64,000 bases of DNA from Pantoea sp. Lij88 (GTDB lineage Bacteria > Pseudomonadota > Gammaproteobacteria > Enterobacterales > Enterobacteriaceae), in the NCBI RefSeq assembly GCF_030062155.1, contig NZ_CP118267.1:310001-374000 (forward strand). Direction: 5' to 3'. A model generated the notes under the pieces. The model did not search any database. It saw only the letters and a list, made by a program, of their open reading frames with translations, and was not told the origin of the DNA. Made by a program: the position numbers and the translations under genes. This document shows positions 41,739 through 49,852 of this stretch, in pieces. Position 1 is the first letter of the stretch. Each line of letters opens with the position of its first letter.

Positions 41739-42527
41739 ATGTCTGACGAAAAGGAAATCAAACTGGAGACCGCTTTAAAGCTGGCGGCCGATCATCCAGC
41801 AGAACGACCTGAGTTTTACCGGATAGTGTTAGATTCTTCTCTCTACGTCCTGGGGACGTCCGGACGGCAAGCGGGTGAGGGTGAGGTCGAACTCCAGGCG
41901 GGTGAAAATATCTCGATTCAGCACTGGGAAAAACCGGATGGAACGCCTGTCATTCCGGTATTCAGCTCGCTTGCCACCCTGCAGCGCGCCATAAGCCAGG
42001 AAAGTGAATACATGAAGTTGCCTGCAAGAGCCTTTTTTGAAATGACGCGGGGGGAGGGGGTGTTTCTGAATCCCAGGTCAGATTACGGAAAGGAGTTTGT
42101 GCCGGAAGAAATAGAAACCATGCTGGCAGAGGGAACGGGTCGCCTGCCGCAGACCAGGGTGGTTGAGAAAGAAACACAGGTTTTAGTGGGCGTACCTGCC
42201 GTTACGCCGGACAGGATGCTGAAAGCGTTGTCTGCCTGGTTTGCAAAATGTCCCGGTGTCAGCCGTGCATTCATGGTGTTAATGCACGACCCGTCAGTTG
42301 ATGATAAACCGCATTATCTGGTGGGTGTGGAAATGAGCGGTGATGTGGAAGAGGTGATGCGGGGTGCGGGTCTGGTCGCAGCGGATACCTCTCCGGATGG
42401 GCAGGCGGTGGATCTCATGCGCCTTGGCCAGAACGACAACGGACTGGATGCGCATATCAGATCGCAGTTCACGCCATTCTACGTCCGGAATATGAAGCAA
42501 AAGATAATGAGTATGTTTGGCCGCTGA
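41739..42527 (+). CDS. sseB: SseB family protein
   Basis: This 262-residue protein matches E. coli SseB (258 residues), the enhanced serine sensitivity protein, in its layout. An N-terminal SseB domain has ISIQHWEKPDGTPVIPVFSS and LPARAFFEMTRGEGVFLNP. A C-terminal SseB_C domain has LVGVPAVTPDRMLKALSAWF and HYLVGVEMSGDVEEVMRGAG. ATG 41739 is chosen for the AAGGTGG site upstream; ATG 41715 has none. The cellular role is not established beyond altered serine sensitivity when overexpressed. A palindromic dispersed repeat lies 105 bases downstream. Confidence 0.8.
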   Translation: MSDEKEIKLETALKLAADHPAERPEFYRIVLDSSLYVLGTSGRQAGEGEVELQAGENISIQHWEKPDGTPVIPVFSSLATLQRAISQESEYMKLPARAFFEMTRGEGVFLNPRSDYGKEFVPEEIETMLAEGTGRLPQTRVVEKETQVLVGVPAVTPDRMLKALSAWFAKCPGVSRAFMVLMHDPSVDDKPHYLVGVEMSGDVEEVMRGAGLVAADTSPDGQAVDLMRLGQNDNGLDAHIRSQFTPFYVRNMKQKIMSMFGR

Positions 42528-42631
42528 TTGCAGAACGGCTTCTGCATGCTTTGTCTGGAACAGCGTAGTAAGCCGGGGTCAGGCATAGCCAGTTGCGTCT
42601 TAGCTACTACATGCCGGGCAGGGCCGTTTAC

Positions 42632-42655
42632 GTCCGCTTCTGGTACGGAGCGGAC
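42632..42655. repeat. Dispersed palindromic repeat, copy 1
   Basis: GTCCGCTTCTGGTACGGAGC followed by GGAC. It belongs to a family whose arms are GTCCGCTT and AAGCGGAC, with other copies at 43448, 43489, 45091, 45974 and 63112. Confidence 0.7.
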
Positions 42656-42717
42656 CGATATTGTTCATTATCCGACTGTACCAATGGCGGACGTTGTAGC
42701 TTCAGGGCACATTACGC

Positions 42718-43275
42718 TCAGCTGCTATATTTATAAATAAAGGTATCGTCAATCACTCCCGCGCTGTCCAGTCGATCAGAAGCTAATATGGCTTCAAGTC
42801 TGAACCCACACTTTAATGCAACAGACTGACTGCGCACGTTACGCCTCGCAGTACGAATTTCGATTCTTTTAGCGTTAAAAAAGTCCGAGGCTATTTTTGA
42901 AACCATCCTGCCTGCTTCTGGCATTATGCCTTTGCCCATCGCATCCGTTGCAAGCCAGTAGCCGATCTCGAAATAAGGAATAGCCCGATTCCTTATGAAC
43001 AGGCTTATACAACCTAATAGCTCATCTGACCTGCTATCAATAATTAAAAACTTATACTCTTCTTTGTCATTCAGGAAATTATCTGCTGCCTCCAGCATAT
43101 TATCCCTGACTGAAGAAAACGAATGAAAGCCAGGAGACCAGAGCAGAAACTCATGATGAAACGAACAAAATTCATTGAGTTTACGTTGCATTTCTTCTGA
43201 GCGATTCAGGTCTGGAGCCGTCAGATAAAAACGGTCGTGTTGCAATAAATAAGCTGGGATTTCATCAAGATGCAT
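42718..43275 (-). CDS. GNAT family N-acetyltransferase (RimJ/RimL-like)
   Basis: This 185-residue protein is of the Acetyltransf_3 type. It begins around LTAPDLNRSEEMQRKLNEF and contains FEIGYWLATDAMGKGIMPEAGRMV, the acetyl-CoA pyrophosphate-binding region with GKG. RNVRSQSVALKCGFRLEAIL is the conserved final helix-strand. It would acetylate an amino group of a protein, amino acid or small molecule. Codon use is more AT-rich than the neighbours. The substrate cannot be predicted. Confidence 0.82.
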   Translation of the reverse strand: MHLDEIPAYLLQHDRFYLTAPDLNRSEEMQRKLNEFCSFHHEFLLWSPGFHSFSSVRDNMLEAADNFLNDKEEYKFLIIDSRSDELLGCISLFIRNRAIPYFEIGYWLATDAMGKGIMPEAGRMVSKIASDFFNAKRIEIRTARRNVRSQSVALKCGFRLEAILASDRLDSAGVIDDTFIYKYSS

Positions 43276-43447
43276 CTTTATCGTTCCGTTTATACAGGCT
43301 TCTTATTTTCCTAACACACACCGGAAAAAATTGCATCCGGTTTCTATCGCTCACGCCCATGGAAGAATGGATTACGCAATGATCCGTGGGAGCAATGCAC
43401 AGCACACATGATTACTGAAAACGTTTAATCAAACGGGTGGGTAACAA

Positions 43448-43474
43448 GGTCCGCTCCTGGCACAAAGCAGAAGT
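43448..43474. repeat. Dispersed palindromic repeat, copy 2 (degenerate)
   Basis: GGTCCGCTCCTGGCACAAAG followed by CAGAAGT. The right arm has decayed from AAGCGGAC to AAGCAGAA. Confidence 0.6.
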
Positions 43475-43488
43475 GCGTCTTAAACAAG

Positions 43489-43515
43489 GTTCGCTATGAG
43501 CGAGTAGCGGACGTT
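43489..43515. repeat. Dispersed palindromic repeat, copy 3
   Basis: GGTTCGCTATGAGCGAGTAG then CGGACGTT. The centre GAGCGAG is shared with the copy at 45091, defining a second subtype. Confidence 0.6.
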
Positions 43516-43893
43516 GCTAAAAGCGTACTGTAAGAATTAACAGGGAGTTGGTCAGCCGCCTTCATCACTTATACGCATGAAAAGATAAAGCCTGAGGCAT
43601 GCATCTGCGCGGGCATCCAGATGCGGTTTTTCTCACCTCCTCCAACCAACTAACCCCACACGCCGACTTCGATAATGACGTCGCGTAGCCCCGCACCAGT
43701 TAAATCTGACGACAGAGAAAGTAATGTTTTTACTGATGATATGTCCTAAAATCATGATCATTTAGTCAAAGCGATGGCTGCTATCAGATTCATAGAATCA
43801 TAAGCCGTGAAACAGTAAATCTGCATTGCGAATATTTCTACAAAATGAGGTCAAATTGAGGCCTTTAAGACAAGCTGCTACGGAGTGACTGGC

Positions 43894-43944
43894 ATGAGTG
43901 AATTAGTGACAATGGCTTTGAGGGCCTCACCTAATGACGAATAA
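43894..43944 (+). CDS. Possible 16-codon leader overlapping the hemH start
   Basis: A short frame beginning MSELVTMAL has a good site (ACGGAGTG) upstream and ends at a TAA 11 bases inside hemH. The hemH ATG lies within it in another frame. This could couple hemH translation to leader translation, as regulatory leaders do, or be the relic of a disrupted gene. Confidence 0.35.
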   Translation: MSELVTMALRASPNDE

Positions 43945-44905
43945 ACAGGGTGTTTTGATTGTTAACCTTGGAACACCAAGTGAACCAACGCCTGCTGCGG
44001 TTAAGAAATTTTTATCAAAATTTCTGCATGACTACAGAGTGGTCGACTTACCGAGAATCATTTGGTGCCCCATTCTACATGGCGTGATTATCCCATTACG
44101 TGCAAGGCGAGTGGCGAAATTATACTCTTCGATTTGGATGGAGGAAGGTTCCCCTCTCATGGTTTACAGCGTCAGGCAAGCCCGTGCGCTTGAAGAAGTG
44201 ACAGGTTTGCCCGTCGAGCTGGGGATGAGTTATGGCGAGCCGAGTATAGGTGGTGCAATTGACAGGCTATTAGAAAAAGGCGTCGATAAAATTATCGTCA
44301 TTCCTTTGTATCCCCAGTTTTCATCTTCGACCGTTTCTTCTGTTTGGGATAGCGTGAGCCGTCACCTACAGACAATGAAGAACCGGTATACACCCTCCAT
44401 AAATTTCATCAATGACTATGCCGATCTTCCTGCCTACATTGAAGCGTTAAAAGCATCCGTTCTGGCATCTTTCGAAGCTAACGGCATTCCAGATGCATTG
44501 TTGGTTTCATATCATGGTATACCGGTGAGGTTTGTCAAAGAGGGGGACCAATACCAGGAAAGATGTGAGTTAACGACAAAATTACTCATTGAAGCAATCA
44601 ATATGCCGTCATTGAAAATATTGATGACGTTCCAGTCAAGATTCGGCAGAGAGCCATGGTTAACGCCTTATACTGATGAGACAATTAAAAATCTACCGAA
44701 TGAAGGAATAAAAAGCCTGCATGTAATCAGCCCGGGGTTCGCATCAGACTGTTTAGAAACGCTTGAGGAGCTTGATGAGCAGAACAGGGAGATTTTTATG
44801 CATGCGGGTGGTACATCGTTTACTTACATACCGGCGCTTAATGATAAACCGATTCATATCGAGATGCTGCGACAACTTGTGAATCTTAATCGGTTTCAGG
44901 CATGA
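43934..44905 (+). CDS. hemH: Ferrochelatase
   Basis: This 323-residue protein matches ferrochelatase over its full length (E. coli HemH has 320). It begins GVLIVNLGTPSEPTPAAVKKFL and contains VSYHGIPVRFVKEGD with the metal-binding His, TFQSRFGREPWLTPYTDETI and ISPGFASDCLETLEELDEQNR with the conserved Glu. It inserts Fe2+ into protoporphyrin IX as the last step of haem synthesis. The gene is AT-richer than its neighbours and stands between repeat-filled spacers, suggesting acquisition. A chromosomal hemH would normally exist too, so this is probably a second copy. A short leader frame overlaps its start. Confidence 0.9.
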   Translation: MTNKQGVLIVNLGTPSEPTPAAVKKFLSKFLHDYRVVDLPRIIWCPILHGVIIPLRARRVAKLYSSIWMEEGSPLMVYSVRQARALEEVTGLPVELGMSYGEPSIGGAIDRLLEKGVDKIIVIPLYPQFSSSTVSSVWDSVSRHLQTMKNRYTPSINFINDYADLPAYIEALKASVLASFEANGIPDALLVSYHGIPVRFVKEGDQYQERCELTTKLLIEAINMPSLKILMTFQSRFGREPWLTPYTDETIKNLPNEGIKSLHVISPGFASDCLETLEELDEQNREIFMHAGGTSFTYIPALNDKPIHIEMLRQLVNLNRFQA

Positions 44906-45090
44906 TTTTCACTTTCTTGTAAGCAGGATGTTGCAGGTGTCAACATTCATAGTGAAACCATAAGTGGGCCCTCTCGGACATGTATTTGATACGTGCCGGG
45001 GCGGCCTAGGGGCCGCCTGGAAAACCAGCTAAGCTAGCTGCAAGCAACTGTCTTGTACGTGGGCATGAGTTGGAGATTATTCGAGGGCAG

Positions 45091-45117
45091 GTCCGCTTTG
45101 AGCGAGAAGCGGACATT
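45091..45117. repeat. Dispersed palindromic repeat, copy 4
   Basis: GTCCGCTTTGAGCGAGAAGC then GGACATT. Same subtype as the copy at 43489. Confidence 0.7.
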
Positions 45118-45183
45118 TGCAGTTGTTCTAACAATGTTAAGAGTATTAATTACAGCGTTGTGTATTAATCTGCACGGAGGAGG

Positions 45184-45858
45184 TCAGTCGCCCTGCATGT
45201 TGGTTAATTGATGTTGTAAGTTCATGCACAATGACCAGTGCTCATCAACAGACACAGCTGCTCGTGAACGCTGCTCTATAGGCAATTGTGGCTCGGTCCA
45301 CAGGAAAGGATAAAAGGAGTAAACCGCGTCACCATTCATTCCAGATGTTTCTTCATGCCAGCCTGTCCAGCGTACGCCTTGATAGAATCGATCCAAATTG
45401 CCACAGAGAACCCATTGTAGGAAACCTGAATAGTTAGTACCAAGGCTCTCCCATTCCAGAGAATCCGGTGCGAAATAATATACGCCGCCTCGATCTTCAC
45501 CGAATTCACCACCGTTAAGTGCAAAAAAGCCCCCTGATACATCATCAGCAACGAAGATCGCCTGAAATATCCGGCCTGTTGTTACCGATTGCGTCCAGGA
45601 AGCAGGAGCTCGTGCCAGCTTGGGATGACCAGAGCCTAAAGTCCGCAACCAGCCGTTATCAACCAAGATGCCTCCCGTTTCGTATAACACAGCGCCTAGC
45701 GGGGAGAGCGTTGTAATCTGAAGCTGATGTAAGGCAGATCTTGCGAGCGCCGGGTCACAGGGAAGCACTTCATAATTATTGTTCGCTTCTTCCAGCCATT
45801 GCTGCACCATAAGCCAGCCAGAGCTTTGCTGATCAATTAATTCAGTCAGTTCCCTCAT
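45184..45858 (-). CDS. DUF2625 family protein
   Basis: This 224-residue protein shows the DUF2625 pattern: ARSALHQLQITTLSPLGAVLYETGGILVDNGWLRTLGSGHPKLARAPASWTQS in the first half and FFALNGGEFGEDRGGVYYFAPDSLEWESLGTNYSGFLQW in the second. The central fold resembles SMI1/KNR4-like proteins, some of which are immunity proteins of toxin systems. No toxin gene is adjacent, so this remains a family assignment without function. Confidence 0.75.
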   Translation of the reverse strand: MRELTELIDQQSSGWLMVQQWLEEANNNYEVLPCDPALARSALHQLQITTLSPLGAVLYETGGILVDNGWLRTLGSGHPKLARAPASWTQSVTTGRIFQAIFVADDVSGGFFALNGGEFGEDRGGVYYFAPDSLEWESLGTNYSGFLQWVLCGNLDRFYQGVRWTGWHEETSGMNGDAVYSFYPFLWTEPQLPIEQRSRAAVSVDEHWSLCMNLQHQLTNMQGD

Positions 45859-46405
45859 GCATTATCCTTTATCGCACTTAGCCTCTTTAGCTGATATATC
45901 GGACGGCTAACCGATAACCTGAACATGGTCACTTACATGCTCCTTTAAATACACACAGCATTAGGTTAGCGATGTCCGCTTCTGGCACAAAGCGGACGTT
46001 CCCCCGTTTAAACGCGATTGCCCCAGGCAAGTCAGCGAACCGGCAACTGCTTTTTAGCCAGGTGTCAGGATGCAGCAGTAGCATATTTGACCCCCTCTCC
46101 GACAGGATAATGACCGGCCTCTGTTGGATCCTCTCAAGCGTCAGGAGACACTCGTGGCGGCCACATGGGCCGGCATTGTCACCAGCACGCCTGGGCAGAC
46201 GTCGATGGTTTAATTACGGCCCCGGCGATGCCACATCAACACAATAAGCACGTAGGGATTGATGATCTGGTCGTCTGCACCACAGCCATCACGCTGACGC
46301 GGGTAAAATGGTGCGGCGTAGTAGCGGATAAGCAGGAATAAGTTCAGCGCCTGATTGAACTGGCGCTGTCAGAAGGCAGATTGGTGACGGCACGCGGTTT
46401 GGCCT
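45859..46405. other. Spacer with a repeat and a degenerate frame
   Basis: A dispersed repeat lies at 45974-45997. A plus-strand frame from ~46229 to 46431 reads continuously except for one internal TAA, ending ALSEGRLVTARGLAFKRK; it may be a gene remnant, but it was not recognised. Nothing else was seen. Confidence 0.4.
45974..45997. repeat. Dispersed palindromic repeat, copy 5
   Basis: GTCCGCTTCTGGCACAAAGC followed by GGAC. This is the clearest copy, with perfect 8-bp arms, and defines the CTGGCACA subtype. Confidence 0.75.
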
Positions 46406-47080
46406 TTAAGCGGAAAGTAAGGCGCGCTTAAATGAGAAAATATGCGCACGTGCGGCTTCGGCTGCGCGTTGCGCATCGCCTGATTCCAGCGCGGCAATAA
46501 TTTCATTATGCTCGGCGATCACTTCATCCATATGCGCCACGTTGGAAAGAGTGGTGGCCCAGAAGCGCTGCGCTTGTGCATGAATCACGCTAAGGATATC
46601 GGCCAGATGGCGATTACCGGCAATCTCGGCCAATACCTGATGAAACTCGCGGTCCAGCAGCATCATCTGTTCGCGGCTGCGTAACTGGCTCGCCTCATCA
46701 ATTTGCTGATTAAGATGACGCAGACGCTGAAGCTGCGCATCCGTCACTTTCCGGGTGCCAAGCTCAATACAGAGCGTTTCATTTACCAGCCGTACTTCAA
46801 TCAACTCCAGTGCGTCATCAATAGATAACGGCGCCACCATGACGCCTTTACGCGGAATAATCTGCAGTAAACCTTCGGTTGCCAGGCGATGAACCGCCTG
46901 ATTAACCGGTGTACGGCCTATCGCCAGATCATCCATCACCTGAGCGGTATTAAGGTATTCGCCAGGTTTGTAACGCAACGTAATAAGCTTGTGCCTGAAA
47001 GCCAGATAGGCTTGTTCATTGAGAGAAAGGCTTTTATCTGCGCTGCCTGGGTTCACATTTTTCGCCTCTGATTCACTCAT
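46406..47080 (-). CDS. GntR family regulator (FCD subfamily)
   Basis: This 224-residue repressor starts at ATG 47080, after AAAGGAAC; the longer frame from 47167 would run through the palindromic promoter region. It has an N-terminal winged helix (LNTAQVMDDLAIGRTPVNQAVHRLATEGLLQIIPRKGVMV) and an FCD ligand domain from about residue 95, with LDREFHQVLAEIAGNRHLADI supplying metal-binding Asp/His residues. It diverges from the DUF2848-amidase-transporter operon, and a 38-bp near-perfect palindrome lies in between. It most likely represses that operon until an organic acid or amide ligand is bound. Confidence 0.88.
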   Translation of the reverse strand: MSESEAKNVNPGSADKSLSLNEQAYLAFRHKLITLRYKPGEYLNTAQVMDDLAIGRTPVNQAVHRLATEGLLQIIPRKGVMVAPLSIDDALELIEVRLVNETLCIELGTRKVTDAQLQRLRHLNQQIDEASQLRSREQMMLLDREFHQVLAEIAGNRHLADILSVIHAQAQRFWATTLSNVAHMDEVIAEHNEIIAALESGDAQRAAEAARAHIFSFKRALLSA

Positions 47081-47142
47081 CACTACGTTCCTTTTTTTAC
47101 CTGTGAGACATCTTACACAAAAATCTGGCATGAAAATCGCTA

Positions 47143-47180
47143 GTTTAAAATTACTGTGAAATTTCACTGTGATTTTAAAC
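47143..47180. promoter_or_regulatory. 38-bp operator palindrome for the GntR regulator
   Basis: GTTTAAAATTACTGTGAAA (47143-47161) and TTTCACTGTGATTTTAAAC (47162-47180) are inverted with two mismatches in 19. It ends 13 bases before the DUF2848 gene. Confidence 0.75.
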
Positions 47181-47193
47181 CGGAGGTTTTCCC

Positions 47194-47874
47194 ATGCAGT
47201 TGCGATTCTCCACGGGCGGCAAAGCCGCTACCACACTGAACGTTGACGTGACGCATTTCATTATTGCTGGCTGGGCAGGCCGCGATAAGGAAGCCGTATT
47301 GCACCATATTTGTGAATTAGAAGCCCTCGGCGTGCCCGCACCCGGTGCAGTACCGCTTTTTTACCGAGTAGCGGTTAATCAACTCAGCCAGCAATCACAG
47401 CTTGAAGTGGTTGGCGAGCAGACCTCCGGCGAAGCCGAACCCTTCGTCTTCTCGCATCGCGGCGAATTGTGGGTCTCCCTCACGTCTGATCATACCGACC
47501 GCCATCTGGAAACCTTTAGCGTTGCGCTCTCTAAGCAGGCGTGTATCAAGCCGGTCGCCAGCGCCGCGTGGCGCATGAGCGACGTTACCGAACACTGGGA
47601 TGTGCTTGAACTCAGCTCCTGGATTAAAGAGCAGGGTAAATGGGTCATTTATCAGCAGGGCACGCTGGCATCACTGCTGACACCCCAGGATTTGCTTGCG
47701 CGCTATTTTAATGGCGGAGTCGCAGAAGAGGGCGTTGCTATGTCCTGCGGCACGCTGGGTGCCATTGGCGGCATCCGGCCATCCAGCGAGTTCCGCATGG
47801 CGCTGCACGATCCGGTGCTTAATCGCACGCTGGAACACGCTTACACCACCGGCGCGCTGCCGGTGGTGGCATAA
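47194..47874 (+). CDS. DUF2848 family protein
   Basis: This 226-residue protein fits DUF2848: FIIAGWAGRDKEAVLHHICELEALGVPAPGAVPLFYRV at the start and AMSCGTLGAIGGIRPSSEFRMALHDPVL near the end, the latter resembling the fumarylacetoacetate-hydrolase type C-terminal region. The family is often encoded beside amidases and transporters in catabolic operons. Here it is first in an operon with amidase, a ferredoxin-fold protein and an MHS transporter. A hydrolase or isomerase step on the amide-derived acid is plausible but unproven. GGAGG precedes the ATG. Confidence 0.78.
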   Translation: MQLRFSTGGKAATTLNVDVTHFIIAGWAGRDKEAVLHHICELEALGVPAPGAVPLFYRVAVNQLSQQSQLEVVGEQTSGEAEPFVFSHRGELWVSLTSDHTDRHLETFSVALSKQACIKPVASAAWRMSDVTEHWDVLELSSWIKEQGKWVIYQQGTLASLLTPQDLLARYFNGGVAEEGVAMSCGTLGAIGGIRPSSEFRMALHDPVLNRTLEHAYTTGALPVVA

Positions 47875-47885
47875 GGAGACTGCCG

Positions 47886-49217
47886 ATGACCACACTCTGG
47901 CAAGCCAGTCAGCAGTTGCAGAGCGGCGATGCTATGCCCGAAGCATTTACTGAATCCGCATTGCGGGCTGCGCAAAATCCTGAACAACAGGGCTCACTGG
48001 TGTTCACGCAACGCTATGCAGCTTCCGGCAGCGCGGCAAACGCTCGCTGGCAGGCGAAGCAGGCGTTAAGTGCTATTGATGGACTGCCGATCAGCATCAA
48101 AGATCTGTTCGATGTCCAGGGAGAGGTGACCACGGCCGGTTCACGCTTACTGGCCGATGCGCCAGTGGCCACCGCTAATGCCAGCGTCGTCGATAAGCTG
48201 CTGCTGGCGGGCGCCGCCATCGTCGGTAAAACCACTATGACGGAATTCGCTTTTTCGGGCTTAGGCATCAATCCCCATTACGGCACGCCAGTCAATCCGT
48301 GGCAGCGCGAGCAGCAGCGTATTCCCGGCGGATCATCCTCTGGCGCAGCCGTTGCGGTTGCTGAGGGCATGTGTCTTGGTGCCGTTGGCACCGATACCGG
48401 CGGTTCGGTGCGGATCCCTGCTGCACTCTGTGGCCTGACCGGCTTCAAACCCACGGCAGAACGCATCAACCAGACGGGAACGTTACCGCTTTCTACCTCA
48501 CTCGACAGCATCGGCGTGATCGCGGACGACGTGCGCAGCTGCTGGTTGCTGGATAGCGTCATTGCCGATCGGCCGCTGGATTTACAGTCGCTGGATCTGC
48601 GTAACGCGCGCTTTGCCGTGCCGCAAACGCGCGTGCTGGATAATCTGGATCAGCATGTGGCGCAGGCCTGGCAGCGAGCCATCACGCTTCTGAAGCAGGC
48701 GGGTGCGACAGTTCTCGACATCATTTTGCCTGAGCTGGATGAGCTGAACGCTATGAATGCGCGAGGCGGCATCACGGCTTATGAAGCCTGGCAATGGCAT
48801 AAGAAAACCGCGCAGGCACAACCTGAAGCTTACGATCCCCAGGTGCTGGTGCGCGTCCAGCGCGGCAGCCATCTCACCGAACAGGATGCCACGGAGCTTT
48901 ACCAGCAGCGTGCTGCATGGCAACAACGCATCAACGCAGCGCTGGGGGATTTTGATGCGTTACTCATGCCAACCGTTCCGCTTGTCGCGCCCACTATCGC
49001 GTCACTCAATGATGCGCAGCGCTATATGGAGATAAACGCGTTGATGCTGCGCAACCCCAGCATTATCAACATGCTGGACGGCTGTGCTCTTTCTTTACCC
49101 TGCCACCAACCGGGTTCTGCTCCGGTTGGCCTGAGCCTTGCTTCGATTCATGGTGATGACGCCAGCTTAATCAGCTGGTCGCTTGCCGTGGAAACTGCCC
49201 TTAACCGGAGATCCTGA
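47886..49217 (+). CDS. Amidase-signature family hydrolase
   Basis: This 443-residue enzyme has a complete Ser-cisSer-Lys triad: Lys72 in GLPISIKDLFDV, Ser150 in IPGGSSSGAAVAVAEG and the nucleophile Ser174 in GTDTGGSVRIPAALCG. Spacings (78 and 24 residues) match the family. It hydrolyses a carboxamide to acid and ammonia or amine in the cytoplasm. It lies 11 bases after DUF2848, and its stop overlaps the next start (ATGATG context at 49217). The operon's MHS transporter suggests import of the amide or its acid. The exact substrate is unknown. Confidence 0.87.
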   Translation: MTTLWQASQQLQSGDAMPEAFTESALRAAQNPEQQGSLVFTQRYAASGSAANARWQAKQALSAIDGLPISIKDLFDVQGEVTTAGSRLLADAPVATANASVVDKLLLAGAAIVGKTTMTEFAFSGLGINPHYGTPVNPWQREQQRIPGGSSSGAAVAVAEGMCLGAVGTDTGGSVRIPAALCGLTGFKPTAERINQTGTLPLSTSLDSIGVIADDVRSCWLLDSVIADRPLDLQSLDLRNARFAVPQTRVLDNLDQHVAQAWQRAITLLKQAGATVLDIILPELDELNAMNARGGITAYEAWQWHKKTAQAQPEAYDPQVLVRVQRGSHLTEQDATELYQQRAAWQQRINAALGDFDALLMPTVPLVAPTIASLNDAQRYMEINALMLRNPSIINMLDGCALSLPCHQPGSAPVGLSLASIHGDDASLISWSLAVETALNRRS

Positions 49218-49852
49218 TGATGACTGAACCCCACGGCATGCTGTATGTCGCCACCAACATTGGCGCTGAAGATGAGGCTGACTTTAACCAGTGGTATGAC
49301 CATGAACACGTAGAGGAGCGTGTAGCAATTACGGGATTTTTAAGCGGTACACGATATCAGGCAATAAACGCTGAGCGTAAATATCTCGGTTTATATGAAA
49401 CCGACTCGCTGGAAGCTTTTACCAGCGCCGACTATCACGCCGCATTCACACACCAGACGGCATGGTCGGTGAAGCATCTGCAAAAAATGGTGAATCCCAT
49501 GCGCCGGGTGAGCGCGATAGTGCACAAGCATGGCAAAGGCACGGGCAATCAGTTAGCTGTGCTGACGCTGCAAGAAATCAATGACAGCGCGCTAAGCGCC
49601 TGGCAGCAGCAGATAAGCCAGACACCGGGCTACATCTCCTCCAGCGTGCTGATGCCAGACAGCGTCCTGAGTTCGCCATTACCGAAGGAAAGCCAGGATC
49701 AACGGAAAATGCAGCCGATGCTGCTGATTCATTGCAGCGATGCACTGTGCTGCGATCGCCTGGCTGCCGCCGCGGCGCAGGCATTTGCGGGAGATATACA
49801 GCGTTATGCCCTCAACTGGCAGTTAACAAAACAGGAGCTGACCCATGGCTGA
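49217..49852 (+). CDS. Ferredoxin-fold (EthD/DUF4286-like) protein
   Basis: This 211-residue protein begins with MLYVATNIGAEDEADFNQWYDHEHVEERVAI, the typical opening of dimeric alpha-beta barrel proteins of the DUF4286/EthD kind (strand, acid-rich loop, WYxxEHxxER helix). The second half (from about residue 110, QLAVLTLQEI) looks like a weaker duplicate of the same fold. Such proteins often accompany catabolic or monooxygenase genes. Its stop overlaps the transporter start by 8 bases. A role in the amidase pathway is inferred from the operon only. Confidence 0.65.
   Translation: MMTEPHGMLYVATNIGAEDEADFNQWYDHEHVEERVAITGFLSGTRYQAINAERKYLGLYETDSLEAFTSADYHAAFTHQTAWSVKHLQKMVNPMRRVSAIVHKHGKGTGNQLAVLTLQEINDSALSAWQQQISQTPGYISSSVLMPDSVLSSPLPKESQDQRKMQPMLLIHCSDALCCDRLAAAAAQAFAGDIQRYALNWQLTKQELTHG

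Larger units (their letters stand above)
43276..43893. other. Gene-free spacer with two dispersed repeats
   Basis: About 620 bases between the acetyltransferase and ferrochelatase genes. It holds repeat copies at 43448-43474 and 43489-43515; no gene is supported. The part from 43720 becomes AT-rich, like the ferrochelatase gene that follows. Confidence 0.5.

Noticed and set aside
42632..45997. Possible CRISPR array from the repeated GTCCGCTT elements
   Set aside because: Copies are few, unevenly spaced by hundreds of bases, palindromic and variable in the centre; there are no spacers or cas genes.
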